Positions 1 through 7,865 of a stretch of DNA of 64,000 nt are shown one piece after another. Origin of the DNA: Kangiella taiwanensis (GTDB lineage: Bacteria; Pseudomonadota; Gammaproteobacteria; Enterobacterales; Kangiellaceae); assembly GCF_020005165.1 (NCBI RefSeq), contig NZ_JAHCLT010000002.1, forward strand, positions 124,001-188,000. The letters run 5' to 3'. The translations under genes were made by a program, and so were the position numbers. The notes beneath the pieces are model-generated. The model was given only the letters and a program-made list of their open reading frames with translations, made no database searches and had not been told where the DNA came from. The number at the start of each line of letters is the position of its first letter. Position 1 is the first letter of the stretch.

Positions 1-643
1 GCTGAAAACGCTTTACCATCTTCGGAAACGGATGAGGCCCTGCAGCAGTCCCCAACAGGTAGTGCGTATCATCATAACTGGATGCCCAGTCGCGTAACGC
101 TTCATTAATTGCGTCTTTCAGACTAGCGCTACCGTTATCGACAGGAATGACCTCTGCTCCCATCAAGCGCATACGAAAAACATTTGGCGCTTGTCGATCA
201 CAGTCTTTTTTGCCCATATAAACCGTAGCTTTTAAGCCAAGCAAAGCACAAGCCAAAGCAGTAGCCACTCCATGCTGTCCCGCCCCTGTTTCTGCGATAA
301 CCCGCGTTTTCCCCATGCGCTTAGCCAGTAATGCCTGCGCCAATACCTGATTAGTCTTGTGTGCACCACCGTGCAACAAGTCTTCACGCTTCAAGAAGAT
401 TCGACAGTTCTCTGTACGTCCAAACGTTTGACATTCCGTCAAAGGAGTTGGCCGGCCAGCGTAATGATTCAATAGCTCATTTAATTCAGCCAAAAAGTCC
501 TCATCCTTGATGGCACTTTCGAAAGCACCTTCTAACTGCTCCAACGCAGGAACAAGAATTTGCGGGACGAATTGTCCGCCATATTGCCCAATGTAGGCAC
601 CGTCGTACTCAAATTGTGTTGAGTTTGTATTGTTTAATGACAT
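1..643 (-). CDS. trpB: Tryptophan synthase beta subunit, N-terminal part (runs off the left edge)
   Basis: TrpB joins indole to L-serine to make L-tryptophan, with pyridoxal phosphate as cofactor and TrpA as partner. About 214 codons are visible. The fragment contains HGGAHKTNQ, whose lysine is the PLP Schiff-base residue of the family, and a GAGQHGVA stretch. It follows E. coli TrpB closely throughout. The ATG at 643 lies 22 bases after the trpCF stop codon, so it continues the operon. trpA would be expected beyond base 1. The C-terminal half and the stop codon lie outside the window. Confidence 0.96.
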   Translation of the reverse strand, partial: MSLNNTNSTQFEYDGAYIGQYGGQFVPQILVPALEQLEGAFESAIKDEDFLAELNELLNHYAGRPTPLTECQTFGRTENCRIFLKREDLLHGGAHKTNQVLAQALLAKRMGKTRVIAETGAGQHGVATALACALLGLKATVYMGKKDCDRQAPNVFRMRLMGAEVIPVDNGSASLKDAINEALRDWASSYDDTHYLLGTAAGPHPFPKMVKRFQ

Positions 644-665
644 TCTTAACCTCTATCTATCGTCA

Positions 666-2027
666 CTATCTGCCTGAAAAAGCTCTCGCGTTTTCAAATA
701 GCTGCTTAATTTTATCGGCTGACTTCACGCCTGGCGATGCCTCAGTACCACCACACACATCAACAGCACTCACCCCATACGACTTGAGTTGTTCTACATT
801 ATCAGAGTTAACACCACCAGCAACACGAAACTTATACTGCGGATATTGCTGTGTTAGCTGAGATATGATTGACCAGTCAAATGATTGCCCCGTGCCACCT
901 TTGACACTACCCACCTGAGTATCCAGCAAGATCTCTTTCACTGAATACTCAGGAATCTCAGGTAGGCTATCCCCTTCTCGGATTGAAATAACTTTTGATA
1001 ACAGGCACGTCTCTGGCAGTTGCTGCTTTAGCTCTGCAACGTACTCGGGACTTTCATCCCCATGCAGCTGTACACCAGTCAGGCCATGCTTCTTAACTAA
1101 GTGCAACACCTCTTCTATTCCATGATTTTGGAAAACACCAATCACAGGTTTACTCGAGTGAAATCCTTCTTCACTAGCTCGACGTGGTGACTTATCAACA
1201 AAAATCATACCTACAGAAGATGCCGGTACTGCATCAACTAAGTCAGCCGAAGCCTGGTCTTTCACGCCGCAGACTTTAATGTCTCCATAAACTAACTGTT
1301 TCGCAGCTCGCTCTAAATCCTTTTGTGCCATTAGGCTACTTCCAACTAAGCAAGCATCAGCTAAGGGTGATAAGGTTAGAACATCCTCATGCGTTGATAT
1401 ACCTGACTCAGTCACCACCACGACATCGCTTGGAATTGAGTTAACCAGCCTTGCAGTATGGCTTAAATCAATACTCAAGTCTTTTAGATTACGGTTGTTA
1501 ATCCCGATGATTTTCGCGCCAAGATTTAATGCGCGGTCTAGCTCTTCTTCGTTATGAACTTCCGTCAGGATATCTAAATGATACTTTTCAGCCTCTTCCT
1601 GACAAGCTCTGTACTCTTGATCATTCAACACAGAAAGCATTAATAAAATCGCATCTGCGCCATAATATCGAGCTTGGCGAACCTGCTTTGGTTCAAGGAA
1701 AAAATCTTTACACAAGACAGGTTTATCGGTGTTCTGACTGACATACTTTAAATTAGCATAACTACCTCTAAAGAACCGGTCTTCAGTCAACACAGAGATA
1801 GCATCCGCATATTGGTTATAAATCGGTACAATTTCTTCTAAGTCGAAATTCGAACGAATTAAACCTTTTGATGGTGAGGCCATCTTGCACTCCATGATAA
1901 ATCCAAAGTGCGGTTTTTTAAGTGCATCATAAAAACTCTTCTTACTTGGAGACAGTTCTGACACATCAGCACTATTCGCTAAAGTTTCACGACGATGCTC
2001 AACAATAGCTTGCAAAACATTAAGCAT
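666..2027 (-). CDS. trpCF: Bifunctional indole-3-glycerol-phosphate synthase / phosphoribosylanthranilate isomerase
   Basis: This 453-residue fusion carries out two consecutive steps of tryptophan synthesis. The C-terminal domain (about 255-453, with KVCGVK and a GGTGQSFDW phosphate loop) isomerises phosphoribosylanthranilate. The N-terminal domain (about 1-253, with ECKMASPSKG and GINNRNL) closes the indole ring. The fusion and domain order match TrpC of enteric bacteria. The ATG at 2027 overlaps the end of trpD by 8 bases, consistent with translational coupling. In the isomerase part the aspartate in LLDTQVGS fits the catalytic acid. No truncation is visible. Confidence 0.96.
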   Translation of the reverse strand: MLNVLQAIVEHRRETLANSADVSELSPSKKSFYDALKKPHFGFIMECKMASPSKGLIRSNFDLEEIVPIYNQYADAISVLTEDRFFRGSYANLKYVSQNTDKPVLCKDFFLEPKQVRQARYYGADAILLMLSVLNDQEYRACQEEAEKYHLDILTEVHNEEELDRALNLGAKIIGINNRNLKDLSIDLSHTARLVNSIPSDVVVVTESGISTHEDVLTLSPLADACLVGSSLMAQKDLERAAKQLVYGDIKVCGVKDQASADLVDAVPASSVGMIFVDKSPRRASEEGFHSSKPVIGVFQNHGIEEVLHLVKKHGLTGVQLHGDESPEYVAELKQQLPETCLLSKVISIREGDSLPEIPEYSVKEILLDTQVGSVKGGTGQSFDWSIISQLTQQYPQYKFRVAGGVNSDNVEQLKSYGVSAVDVCGGTEASPGVKSADKIKQLFENARAFSGR

Positions 2028-3027
2028 TGGAAAGCTCCTTGATTTTTTCCAAATGACGAAGCCCTTGACCGCTTAAAATAATATCTTTAGCCGAGGCATA
2101 ACCGTCTTTAAAGTTTTTAGCAAGACCATTGAGAACCAATAAAGCTGAGCAATTCACAGCAACCATATCAACATGAGCTTCAGGTGCTTCACCTGATAAT
2201 AACTGCAATGCAGCCGTCTTGTTATCAACACCTTCTGTCACCTGAATCGCTTCTAAACCGTGACGCTTGGCCGAAAAGTCTTCAGGCGTTAGCTCAATGC
2301 TTTCGATGACGCCATCATTGAGCTTCACCGCTTTGGTCGACCCATGAACGGCAACTTCATCCAGCCCGGAGCCGTGGACAATCAATGCACGCTTAGTCCC
2401 GAGTAAATCTAAAATCTTGGCAAAAGGCTCTAGATACTGCTCATCGTAAACACCTAATAATTGCGTGTCAGGTAACGCTGGATTCGCCAAAGGCCCAATT
2501 AAGTTGAATATGGTTCGAGTTTTTAATGAACGACGAACAGGCATCACATGCTTAACACCTTGATGATAATCAGGTGCATACAAGAAACAAAAGTTAGCGG
2601 CATCAAGAAGTCGCTTACTTCTATCAGCATCTAGATCAATTTTGACACCCAACTGCTCCATTAAATCAGCAGAGCCACATTTAGACGAAACGGAACGGTT
2701 TCCATGCTTAACAATTTTTACGCCAGCACATGCAGCAACTATCGCCACTAATGTTGATACATTGATCGTATTCAAGCCGTCGCCACCTGTACCACAGCAG
2801 TCACTTACAGAGTACTCTGTTGGTGGGAAGTACTGAGCCTCTTGGCGCAAGGCTGCCGCCGCACCAGCAATCTCCTCAACCGTTTCGCCTTTTGTTTTCA
2901 AAGCCGCTAACATTGCTGCAACCACAGGAAGCTCAACATCACCTTGTAACACTTGTCTAAATGAACCACTAGCCTGTTCAAAGTTCAGATGCTGGCCTTG
3001 ATAAACATTTTCAAGCAAACTCAGCAT
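2020..3027 (-). CDS. trpD: Anthranilate phosphoribosyltransferase
   Basis: TrpD transfers phosphoribose from PRPP to anthranilate. The protein of 335 residues has the family length. It shows the PRPP/Mg loop CGTGGDGLNT, a KHGNRSVSS segment and the NLIGPLANPA anthranilate-site stretch. The frame stays open upstream to 3099, but the ATG at 3027 is chosen. It follows a good AGGAGT ribosome site, and the protein then starts like other TrpD proteins (MLSLLENVYQ). It overlaps the end of trpG by 17 bases. Unlike in E. coli, it is a separate protein and is not fused to the TrpG glutaminase. Confidence 0.96.
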   Translation of the reverse strand: MLSLLENVYQGQHLNFEQASGSFRQVLQGDVELPVVAAMLAALKTKGETVEEIAGAAAALRQEAQYFPPTEYSVSDCCGTGGDGLNTINVSTLVAIVAACAGVKIVKHGNRSVSSKCGSADLMEQLGVKIDLDADRSKRLLDAANFCFLYAPDYHQGVKHVMPVRRSLKTRTIFNLIGPLANPALPDTQLLGVYDEQYLEPFAKILDLLGTKRALIVHGSGLDEVAVHGSTKAVKLNDGVIESIELTPEDFSAKRHGLEAIQVTEGVDNKTAALQLLSGEAPEAHVDMVAVNCSALLVLNGLAKNFKDGYASAKDIILSGQGLRHLEKIKELSNA

Positions 3028-3625
3028 ATGACACTCCTTCCTTTTTGCTTTTTTTATGTAAAGCAAGCTCAATAAAGTTCTTAAGAATCTTAGTCCCATC
3101 CCTAGTCATAATACTTTCAGGGTGAAACTGTAAGCCAAATACAGGGTATTCTGTGTGCGAAACAGCCATTATTTCATCATCCTCTGTCACCGCATCTACC
3201 CGCAAATCGGCAGTTAACTTAGAGGCCGAGAGCGAATGATAACGAGCTACTGTCAGCTTTGACCCCAGCACATCCAATAAGCCTGATTGGTACGAATAAA
3301 GCGTCTCAGTCTTACCATGTACAATTGCTTTAGCGGTACTGACTTTTCCACCAAATGCTTCGACGATCACTTGGTGCCCAAGACAGACCCCCAATATAGG
3401 CTTCTCAGAGTAAAGCTCTTTTACCAATTTCAGGCAGTGGCCTGCTTCGCGAGGCGCACCAGGACCTGGCGATAAAACGATGTTATCAACCGTTTTAGTA
3501 AGCCTCTTGAGCTCATCATAGGGAATATCATTTCGACACACAGTAACATCAACCCCTGCCAGCTCTAGCTCATACTTCAAGTTGTAGATGAATGAGTCGT
3601 AATTATCGATTAGCAGCGTTTTCAT
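3011..3625 (-). CDS. trpG: Anthranilate synthase glutaminase component (class I amidotransferase)
   Basis: TrpG releases ammonia from glutamine for TrpE. The 204-residue protein has the oxyanion segment LSPGPGAP, the nucleophile elbow GVCLGHQ (Cys81) and the FHPES triad segment (His168, Glu170). The start overlaps the trpE stop in an ATGA arrangement, so the two subunits are probably translationally coupled. PabA proteins share this fold and can serve both pathways. Placement between trpE and trpD indicates the tryptophan role here, though a double role in folate synthesis cannot be excluded. Confidence 0.95.
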   Translation of the reverse strand: MKTLLIDNYDSFIYNLKYELELAGVDVTVCRNDIPYDELKRLTKTVDNIVLSPGPGAPREAGHCLKLVKELYSEKPILGVCLGHQVIVEAFGGKVSTAKAIVHGKTETLYSYQSGLLDVLGSKLTVARYHSLSASKLTADLRVDAVTEDDEIMAVSHTEYPVFGLQFHPESIMTRDGTKILKNFIELALHKKSKKEGVSYAEFA

Positions 3626-5190
3626 GATAATAACTCCGAGTGAGGTGGGTTATTGCGGCATGCGTCTATCACAGCTTTCGCCTTATTCACAGTCTCCAGT
3701 GCTTCTAAGTGTGGCTCTGAGTCATGGACGATGCCTGCTCCAGCCATAATTTTAGCCACCCCGTCCTCAACAACGGCCGAGCGAATGATGATGGCGCTAT
3801 CAAACTCGTCGTTTGCATTCAGCACACAAACGGCCCCGCCGTAATAACCTCGACCCGTGCTTTCGTTTTCGCGAATAATTTCCATCGCTTTGATTTTGGG
3901 TGCACCAGTTAATGTGCCCATGTTGGCGCATGCTCGATACGCGATCAGTGAGTCGATGTCAGGTTTTAATATGCCCTTGATCTCAGACACCATATGCTGT
4001 ACATGAGAGTATTTAACGATGCGTTTGAGCTGGATAACTTCCCGAGTGCCAGCTATAACAACTTTTGCCAAATCATTACGGGCAAGATCGACTAACATCA
4101 TATGCTCTGCTGACTCTTTTTCATCTTCGATCAACTCAAACTCAACCCTAGAGTCCAAGTCATGGTTAACCTCCCCTGTTACTGTATCAATTGCTCTTTT
4201 GCGGGTTCCCGCTATGGGGTACAGATACACTTCGCGCTGTCTAGTCACCTTGAGAGCACTTTCAGGGCTGGCTCCAAATAACTCTTTATCACCAAAGTTT
4301 ATGAAGTACATGTAAGGAGATGGGTTGGTTAGTCTCAGCTTGCCATAAGCTTTATAGGCATTGGAGCAAGACACATTAAAGCTTCTTGCCAATACCACCT
4401 GAAAAATATCACCCTTTACAATCCGCTCTTTAGCCTTCTCAACCAACTGGTAATACTCGTTATCTGCAACACTTAGCGACAATGTGGAGTTATTGTCGCT
4501 ATGCTCAAAACTCAATAACTCATTCGAGGATTGACTGACAAGTACTTCATAAATACCCTCAAGTTCAACGCCCAGCCTTACTGTGTTATCAGCATTACCA
4601 CCAAAACCTTTCACCACAATTTTCGCTGACTGGCTTTCCATGTGCTGAATTACCAGCTGATCGGCGACATAAAAGCAATAGTCTTCTTGGTTTTTCGAGG
4701 TCTCTGGTAACGCTTCGTACTGTTCCACTAATTCATAACTAAAGGCGCCGATGAGCATTGAAGTTTCATTATCGATACTGTCTTCATCTTTCAGCAAGTC
4801 TCTTAAGTACTGCAGCACAGAAACCGTAGTAGTCTGGAATAATCTTTGTGACTCATCACTGACAAACTCAGCCTGACGCAAAACTAAGTCAATTGTTTGC
4901 TTATTGTCCGTTATCTCGAATCGCTGCTGTAAATAATCAGACTCTTGAACTGACTTTAATATCTCTTGCCCATTAATGTTCAAGGCGGTTAATGTAACCT
5001 TGTTACCGCTAGCTTTAATTTGTAGCGCCGCAGAAACCATCATAACGCTTCGTTGGTGCTCGTGGGTGCCAGCTTCAGCGGTTTCTAATAAAGCGGTATG
5101 ACTAATACTTCCTTTATCGGCTAGCACTCCAAATATTTGAAATGGATTTAGGCTTAAAGGAAGCTTTCGTGAAAGCGTTTTAACTTGCAT
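3622..5190 (-). CDS. trpE: Anthranilate synthase component I
   Basis: TrpE converts chorismate and ammonia to anthranilate, the first committed step to tryptophan. The 522-residue protein has the N-terminal regulatory domain and the C-terminal chorismate-binding domain, with PIAGTRKR, DLDSRVEFEL, HMMLVDLARNDLA and GTLTGAPKIKAMEII. The family's Trp-feedback motif LLES appears as LLET at about residue 29, a conservative change. The frame runs open to 5325, but the ATG at 5190 follows a strong AGGAGG site and overlaps the preceding gene by 11 bases, so that start is preferred. Confidence 0.96.
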   Translation of the reverse strand: MQVKTLSRKLPLSLNPFQIFGVLADKGSISHTALLETAEAGTHEHQRSVMMVSAALQIKASGNKVTLTALNINGQEILKSVQESDYLQQRFEITDNKQTIDLVLRQAEFVSDESQRLFQTTTVSVLQYLRDLLKDEDSIDNETSMLIGAFSYELVEQYEALPETSKNQEDYCFYVADQLVIQHMESQSAKIVVKGFGGNADNTVRLGVELEGIYEVLVSQSSNELLSFEHSDNNSTLSLSVADNEYYQLVEKAKERIVKGDIFQVVLARSFNVSCSNAYKAYGKLRLTNPSPYMYFINFGDKELFGASPESALKVTRQREVYLYPIAGTRKRAIDTVTGEVNHDLDSRVEFELIEDEKESAEHMMLVDLARNDLAKVVIAGTREVIQLKRIVKYSHVQHMVSEIKGILKPDIDSLIAYRACANMGTLTGAPKIKAMEIIRENESTGRGYYGGAVCVLNANDEFDSAIIIRSAVVEDGVAKIMAGAGIVHDSEPHLEALETVNKAKAVIDACRNNPPHSELLS

Positions 5191-6214
5191 GAAGTGCCTC
5201 CTGATAAGTCCTGCCGCTGGCTTTAATGAACGGGATAAGCTGCTGCATAAGCTGAGAGAAATCATCTGGTGACAATGCTTGTGCCGCATCGGAAACAGAC
5301 TCACGAGGATTGCGGTGCGACTCAATAATCAAACCGTCTGCTCCACACGCCACGCCCGCTTTCGCCATAGGGCCCACTAAAGTTCTGACGCCTGTACCAT
5401 GAGATGGATCAACAATTACAGGTAAGTGGCTCTTTTCTTTGATGAAAGCAACTGCATTAAGATCAAGGGTGTTACGAGTTGCCGTTTCAAACGTGCGAAT
5501 ACCGCGCTCACAAATCATAACGTTTGGGTTGCCTGTTGCGACGATATACTCAGCCGCTAGCAATAACTCTTCAATAGTCGCTGATAGACCACGCTTCAGA
5601 AGTACTGGGTGTTTGGTTTCGCCCACAGCCTTAAGCAAAGTGTAATTTTGCATATTACGAGCACCGATTTGGAATGCTGAGGTATAACGAGCAACGTCAT
5701 CAAGGTCATTAACATCCATAATTTCAGTAATGGTGTCCATGCCAACCTCCTTGCCAACCTGCTCCATAATTTTCAAACCTTCTACGCCAAGGCCTTGGAA
5801 CGAGTATGGGCTTGTGCGAGGTTTGAAAGCTCCACCACGCAATACAGTGGCTCCTGATGCTTTAACTTGCTTTGCTGTTTCTAATAACTGCTCATAGCTT
5901 TCAATAGCACATGGACCAGCCATAATGGTGAAGCGATCACCACCAACAGGGGTATTACCAACATCGATCACTGTGTCATGAGGATATATTTCTCGACTAA
6001 CCAATTTGTATTTACTTAACACTGGTTTTAAGTGCTCAACCTGTGGATGGTTATCAAAATGCAATGATTGAAGAATTCGCTCATCACCTAATGCACCGAT
6101 CACCGTACGCTCCACCCCTGGCATATGCAGTGGCTTCAAGCCAGCCTCTTCAATCTGGCTTAGAATTTCTTGTGCATCTGCTTCAGTTGCTGTTGGCTTC
6201 AAAATAATAATCAT
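5180..6214 (-). CDS. 3-deoxy-7-phosphoheptulonate (DAHP) synthase with N-terminal ferredoxin-like domain
   Basis: This enzyme condenses phosphoenolpyruvate with erythrose 4-phosphate, the entry step of the shikimate pathway. Residues about 1-70 look like the small ferredoxin-like regulatory domain of the type I-beta (Thermotoga-like) family. The barrel follows with [32 protein letters not shown] and IVDPSHGTG. The 344-residue length fits that form. E. coli AroF/G/H belong to the other type I branch. The ATG at 6214 has an AGGA site, and the longer TTG-initiated reading from 6244 is less likely. It is the first gene after a double Trp attenuator, which suggests Trp control of pathway entry. 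Confidence 0.93.
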   Translation of the reverse strand: MIIILKPTATEADAQEILSQIEEAGLKPLHMPGVERTVIGALGDERILQSLHFDNHPQVEHLKPVLSKYKLVSREIYPHDTVIDVGNTPVGGDRFTIMAGPCAIESYEQLLETAKQVKASGATVLRGGAFKPRTSPYSFQGLGVEGLKIMEQVGKEVGMDTITEIMDVNDLDDVARYTSAFQIGARNMQNYTLLKAVGETKHPVLLKRGLSATIEELLLAAEYIVATGNPNVMICERGIRTFETATRNTLDLNAVAFIKEKSHLPVIVDPSHGTGVRTLVGPMAKAGVACGADGLIIESHRNPRESVSDAAQALSPDDFSQLMQQLIPFIKASGRTYQEALHAS

Positions 6215-6264
6215 GATGTATTCCTGTAGTTTAAAAGTTGTCAATAAGTAAATTCTTTAGGCAC

Positions 6265-6289
6265 AAAAAAACCCGCACAAAGGCGGGTT
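6265..6289 (-). terminator. Attenuator terminator 2 of the trp leader
   Basis: On the minus strand AACCCGC and GCGGGTT form a 7-bp hairpin followed by seven or more T residues, 50 bases before the DAHP synthase start. The left arm (6283-6289) can instead pair with GCGGGTT at 6311-6317, just after the second leader stop codon. The two pairings exclude each other, as in classical trp attenuation. Confidence 0.85.
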
Positions 6290-6318
6290 CTGTCATAATT
6301 TTTAGACAATAACCCGCG

Positions 6319-6378
6319 CTAGCAGATCCACCACCATTGATGTTGAGTTGTTGCTGTCGTTAAGTTAGTTATTATCAT
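6319..6378 (-). CDS. trpL: Second trp leader peptide, MIITNLTTATTQHQWWWIC
   Basis: This 19-codon ORF starts with ATG after a GAG-containing site and carries three consecutive TGG (Trp) codons at positions 15-17, then two codons and TAG. The antiterminator arm begins two bases beyond the stop. A ribosome finishing translation would therefore cover it and allow terminator 2, while a ribosome stalled at the Trp codons would leave it free. It is too short for ordinary gene callers. Its peptide does not resemble that of the first leader apart from WWW. Confidence 0.85.
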   Translation of the reverse strand: MIITNLTTATTQHQWWWIC

Positions 6379-6431
6379 CTCGATTAATCTCTAAAATTGC
6401 TCTCTAAGTTAGTTGCCATTTATTGAGGCAT

Positions 6432-6458
6432 AAAAAAAGCCCGCATAGTGCGGGCTTT
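6432..6458 (-). terminator. Attenuator terminator 1 of the trp leader
   Basis: On the minus strand AAAGCCCGC, the loop ACTAT and GCGGGCTTT form a 9-bp hairpin running into a T-tract. Its first arm (6450-6457) is also perfectly complementary to GCGGGCTT at 6493-6500, which lies 3 bases past the first leader stop codon. This gives alternative antiterminator and terminator folds. Confidence 0.87.
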
Positions 6459-6503
6459 GGAATCTGTTTTTGTTTATATAAAAAACACAACGAAGCCCGC
6501 TAC

Positions 6504-6551
6504 TTATGTAACGTGCCACCACCAGATGTTTTTTACGTATAAACTTTTCAT
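6504..6551 (-). CDS. trpL: First trp leader peptide, MKSLYVKNIWWWHVT
   Basis: This 15-codon ORF has three consecutive Trp codons at positions 10-12, followed by His, Val, Thr and TAA. Its geometry relative to the antiterminator and terminator matches that of the second leader. No Shine-Dalgarno sequence is evident before the ATG. The best promoter match would start the transcript at or next to the ATG, so it may be leaderless, as has been described for trpL of Sinorhizobium meliloti. The leaderless reading is an inference. Confidence 0.85.
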   Translation of the reverse strand: MKSLYVKNIWWWHVT

Positions 6552-6558
6552 GTGTGTT

Positions 6559-6587
6559 AAGTTAATCCAATTACAAAGTCAGGTCAA
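6559..6587 (-). promoter_or_regulatory. Candidate trp operon promoter
   Basis: TTGACC (6582-6587) and TAACTT (6559-6564) are separated by 17 bases on the minus strand, in the short gap between the ParA-like gene and the first leader peptide. The -35 match is good and the -10 match is weak. I see no CTAG-type TrpR operator overlapping it. Confidence 0.45.
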
Positions 6588-6607
6588 GTTATTCTTAGAC
6601 CATTTAG

Positions 6608-7318
6608 TTATTTACCTTTAACGAACTTATCAACCTGAGCCTCTGTCTTTAAGCGGTTAGAACCTTGTGAGGCCAATATTCGCTCAATACTTGACGTTAA
6701 TGCCCAGATCTCAAGCTTGGCGGCAGGGTCGTGCCACTCAGCAACCGTCAACCCTTCTGCAAAAGAGTCTAAGTAAGCCACTCTGTTACCTAATTTGGTT
6801 TGGAAATCTTCTAAACCAAGCTCTCTTTTTGCTAATGACACGACATCTTCAGCAGAGTTAGTTCTTACGCGATATCGATTCCAACATATTCTAGCCTCTA
6901 AACTTTTATTGACCTGTTTAGCTTCCTCAACTATCTCTGCTAGATGTTTGGTAGACCAGACCTCCACTTGTGAAGGCGCCATAGGTATCAACACCATGTC
7001 AGAAAGTAGGATAACGGCTCGTGTCAGGTTTGTAATTCTCGGATGACCATCAATTAGAATATAGTCGTAGTCATTAATGTTATCGCGCACTAGTTTCTGT
7101 AAATGAGCAACATTTTTGGCGACTAAGATATCAAGATTTTCAATGACATAGTTCTGATTGCGGACATCAAACCATGTTTGAAGGGAACATTGTGGTACAT
7201 CCGTGTCAATAACAAGCACTTTCCCAGAATCAGACAAAGTTGAAGCAATGTTAGTACACAAGGTCGTCTTCCCAGCACCACCTTTCATTTGAACAAAACT
7301 TAATACTTTTGCGCGCAT
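6608..7318 (-). CDS. Orphan ParA/MinD-family ATPase
   Basis: This 236-residue protein has the deviant Walker A motif MKGGAGKTTL near its N-terminus, the VIDTDVPQCS segment and a DYILIDGHP Walker B stretch. The family positions plasmids, chromosomes or large protein complexes by ATP-dependent surface cycling. No parB-like partner lies beside it, so its cargo is unknown. The ATG at 7318 follows GGGG at good spacing, whereas the longer reading from 7333 would use TTG. It lies upstream of the trp leader and downstream of the pilin operon terminator, so it is probably transcribed alone. Confidence 0.85.
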   Translation of the reverse strand: MRAKVLSFVQMKGGAGKTTLCTNIASTLSDSGKVLVIDTDVPQCSLQTWFDVRNQNYVIENLDILVAKNVAHLQKLVRDNINDYDYILIDGHPRITNLTRAVILLSDMVLIPMAPSQVEVWSTKHLAEIVEEAKQVNKSLEARICWNRYRVRTNSAEDVVSLAKRELGLEDFQTKLGNRVAYLDSFAEGLTVAEWHDPAAKLEIWALTSSIERILASQGSNRLKTEAQVDKFVKGK

Positions 7319-7411
7319 AACAAACAGCCCCAAATTCCGTTATTTTGATTTATGCATTCTACATGACCTAACAGATCGTTTCTAGTGACTTGATTTTCAA
7401 GACTATATCAG

Positions 7412-7440
7412 TAAAAAAGCCGCTTAAAGCGACTTTTTTA
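7412..7440 (-). terminator. Rho-independent terminator after the pilus operon
   Basis: AGTCGCTT and AAGCGGCT form a compact hairpin followed by TTTTTT on the minus strand, directly after the last pilin gene. The other strand also ends in T residues. Confidence 0.8.
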
Positions 7441-7442
7441 TA

Positions 7443-7862
7443 TCAGCAACTGCTTCCTGACTCCGGCCAACATGAATTACCATTCCACGTTTTCTCACCT
7501 TTCTCGTTGATGGTTAATGTTCCATCTGAGGCGGGTTGTGAGCCTGTTGGAGTTGCAACTAAAGTATAGGTAGTAACCGTCGGTGCTGCCTGAAACGCTA
7601 TTGTGTAATAAGCATCCCCCCCATCAGAAGGGACCTGAGTCGGGATCACGTTCGCAGTATCTGCCCCTGCATAACTAAAGTTATTATTAGACTTATATCG
7701 CTCAACGGCTTGAGTCGCTGACATTAAAGTTCCCATCGCATCAGCACGTTTAGAACGTACCACATACTGATTATAAGATGGTATAGCTATAGCAGCGATA
7801 ATCGCCACTATAGCCACCACAATCATTACTTCTATAAGTGTAAAACCTTGATTTTTTTTCAT
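7443..7862 (-). CDS. pilE: Type IV pilin-like protein, PilE type
   Basis: This 139-residue prepilin has the class III leader MKKNQG followed by [20 protein letters not shown]. The PilD cleavage site is after the glycine, Glu5 is present and a hydrophobic assembly helix follows. A short globular domain ends with two cysteines in CWPESGSSC that could form the usual C-terminal disulfide loop. It is the last gene of the minor pilin operon, 3 bases after pilY1, where Pseudomonas carries pilE. It is probably a minor pilin of the tip and priming complex and not the major subunit. Confidence 0.9.
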   Translation of the reverse strand: MKKNQGFTLIEVMIVVAIVAIIAAIAIPSYNQYVVRSKRADAMGTLMSATQAVERYKSNNNFSYAGADTANVIPTQVPSDGGDAYYTIAFQAAPTVTTYTLVATPTGSQPASDGTLTINEKGEKTWNGNSCWPESGSSC

Positions 7863-7865
7863 AAA

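Noticed and set aside
3028..3099. Upstream extension of trpD
   Set aside because: It lies inside trpG, lacks similarity to TrpD N-termini, and a strong ribosome site precedes the ATG at 3027.
5191..5325. Upstream extension of trpE
   Set aside because: It lies within the DAHP synthase gene and has no family similarity. AGGAGG marks the ATG at 5190.
6300..6340. A second short reading frame MVVDLLARVIV over the second trp leader
   Set aside because: It has ATG and a stop but no Trp codons. The overlapping frame with WWW fits the attenuator geometry exactly.
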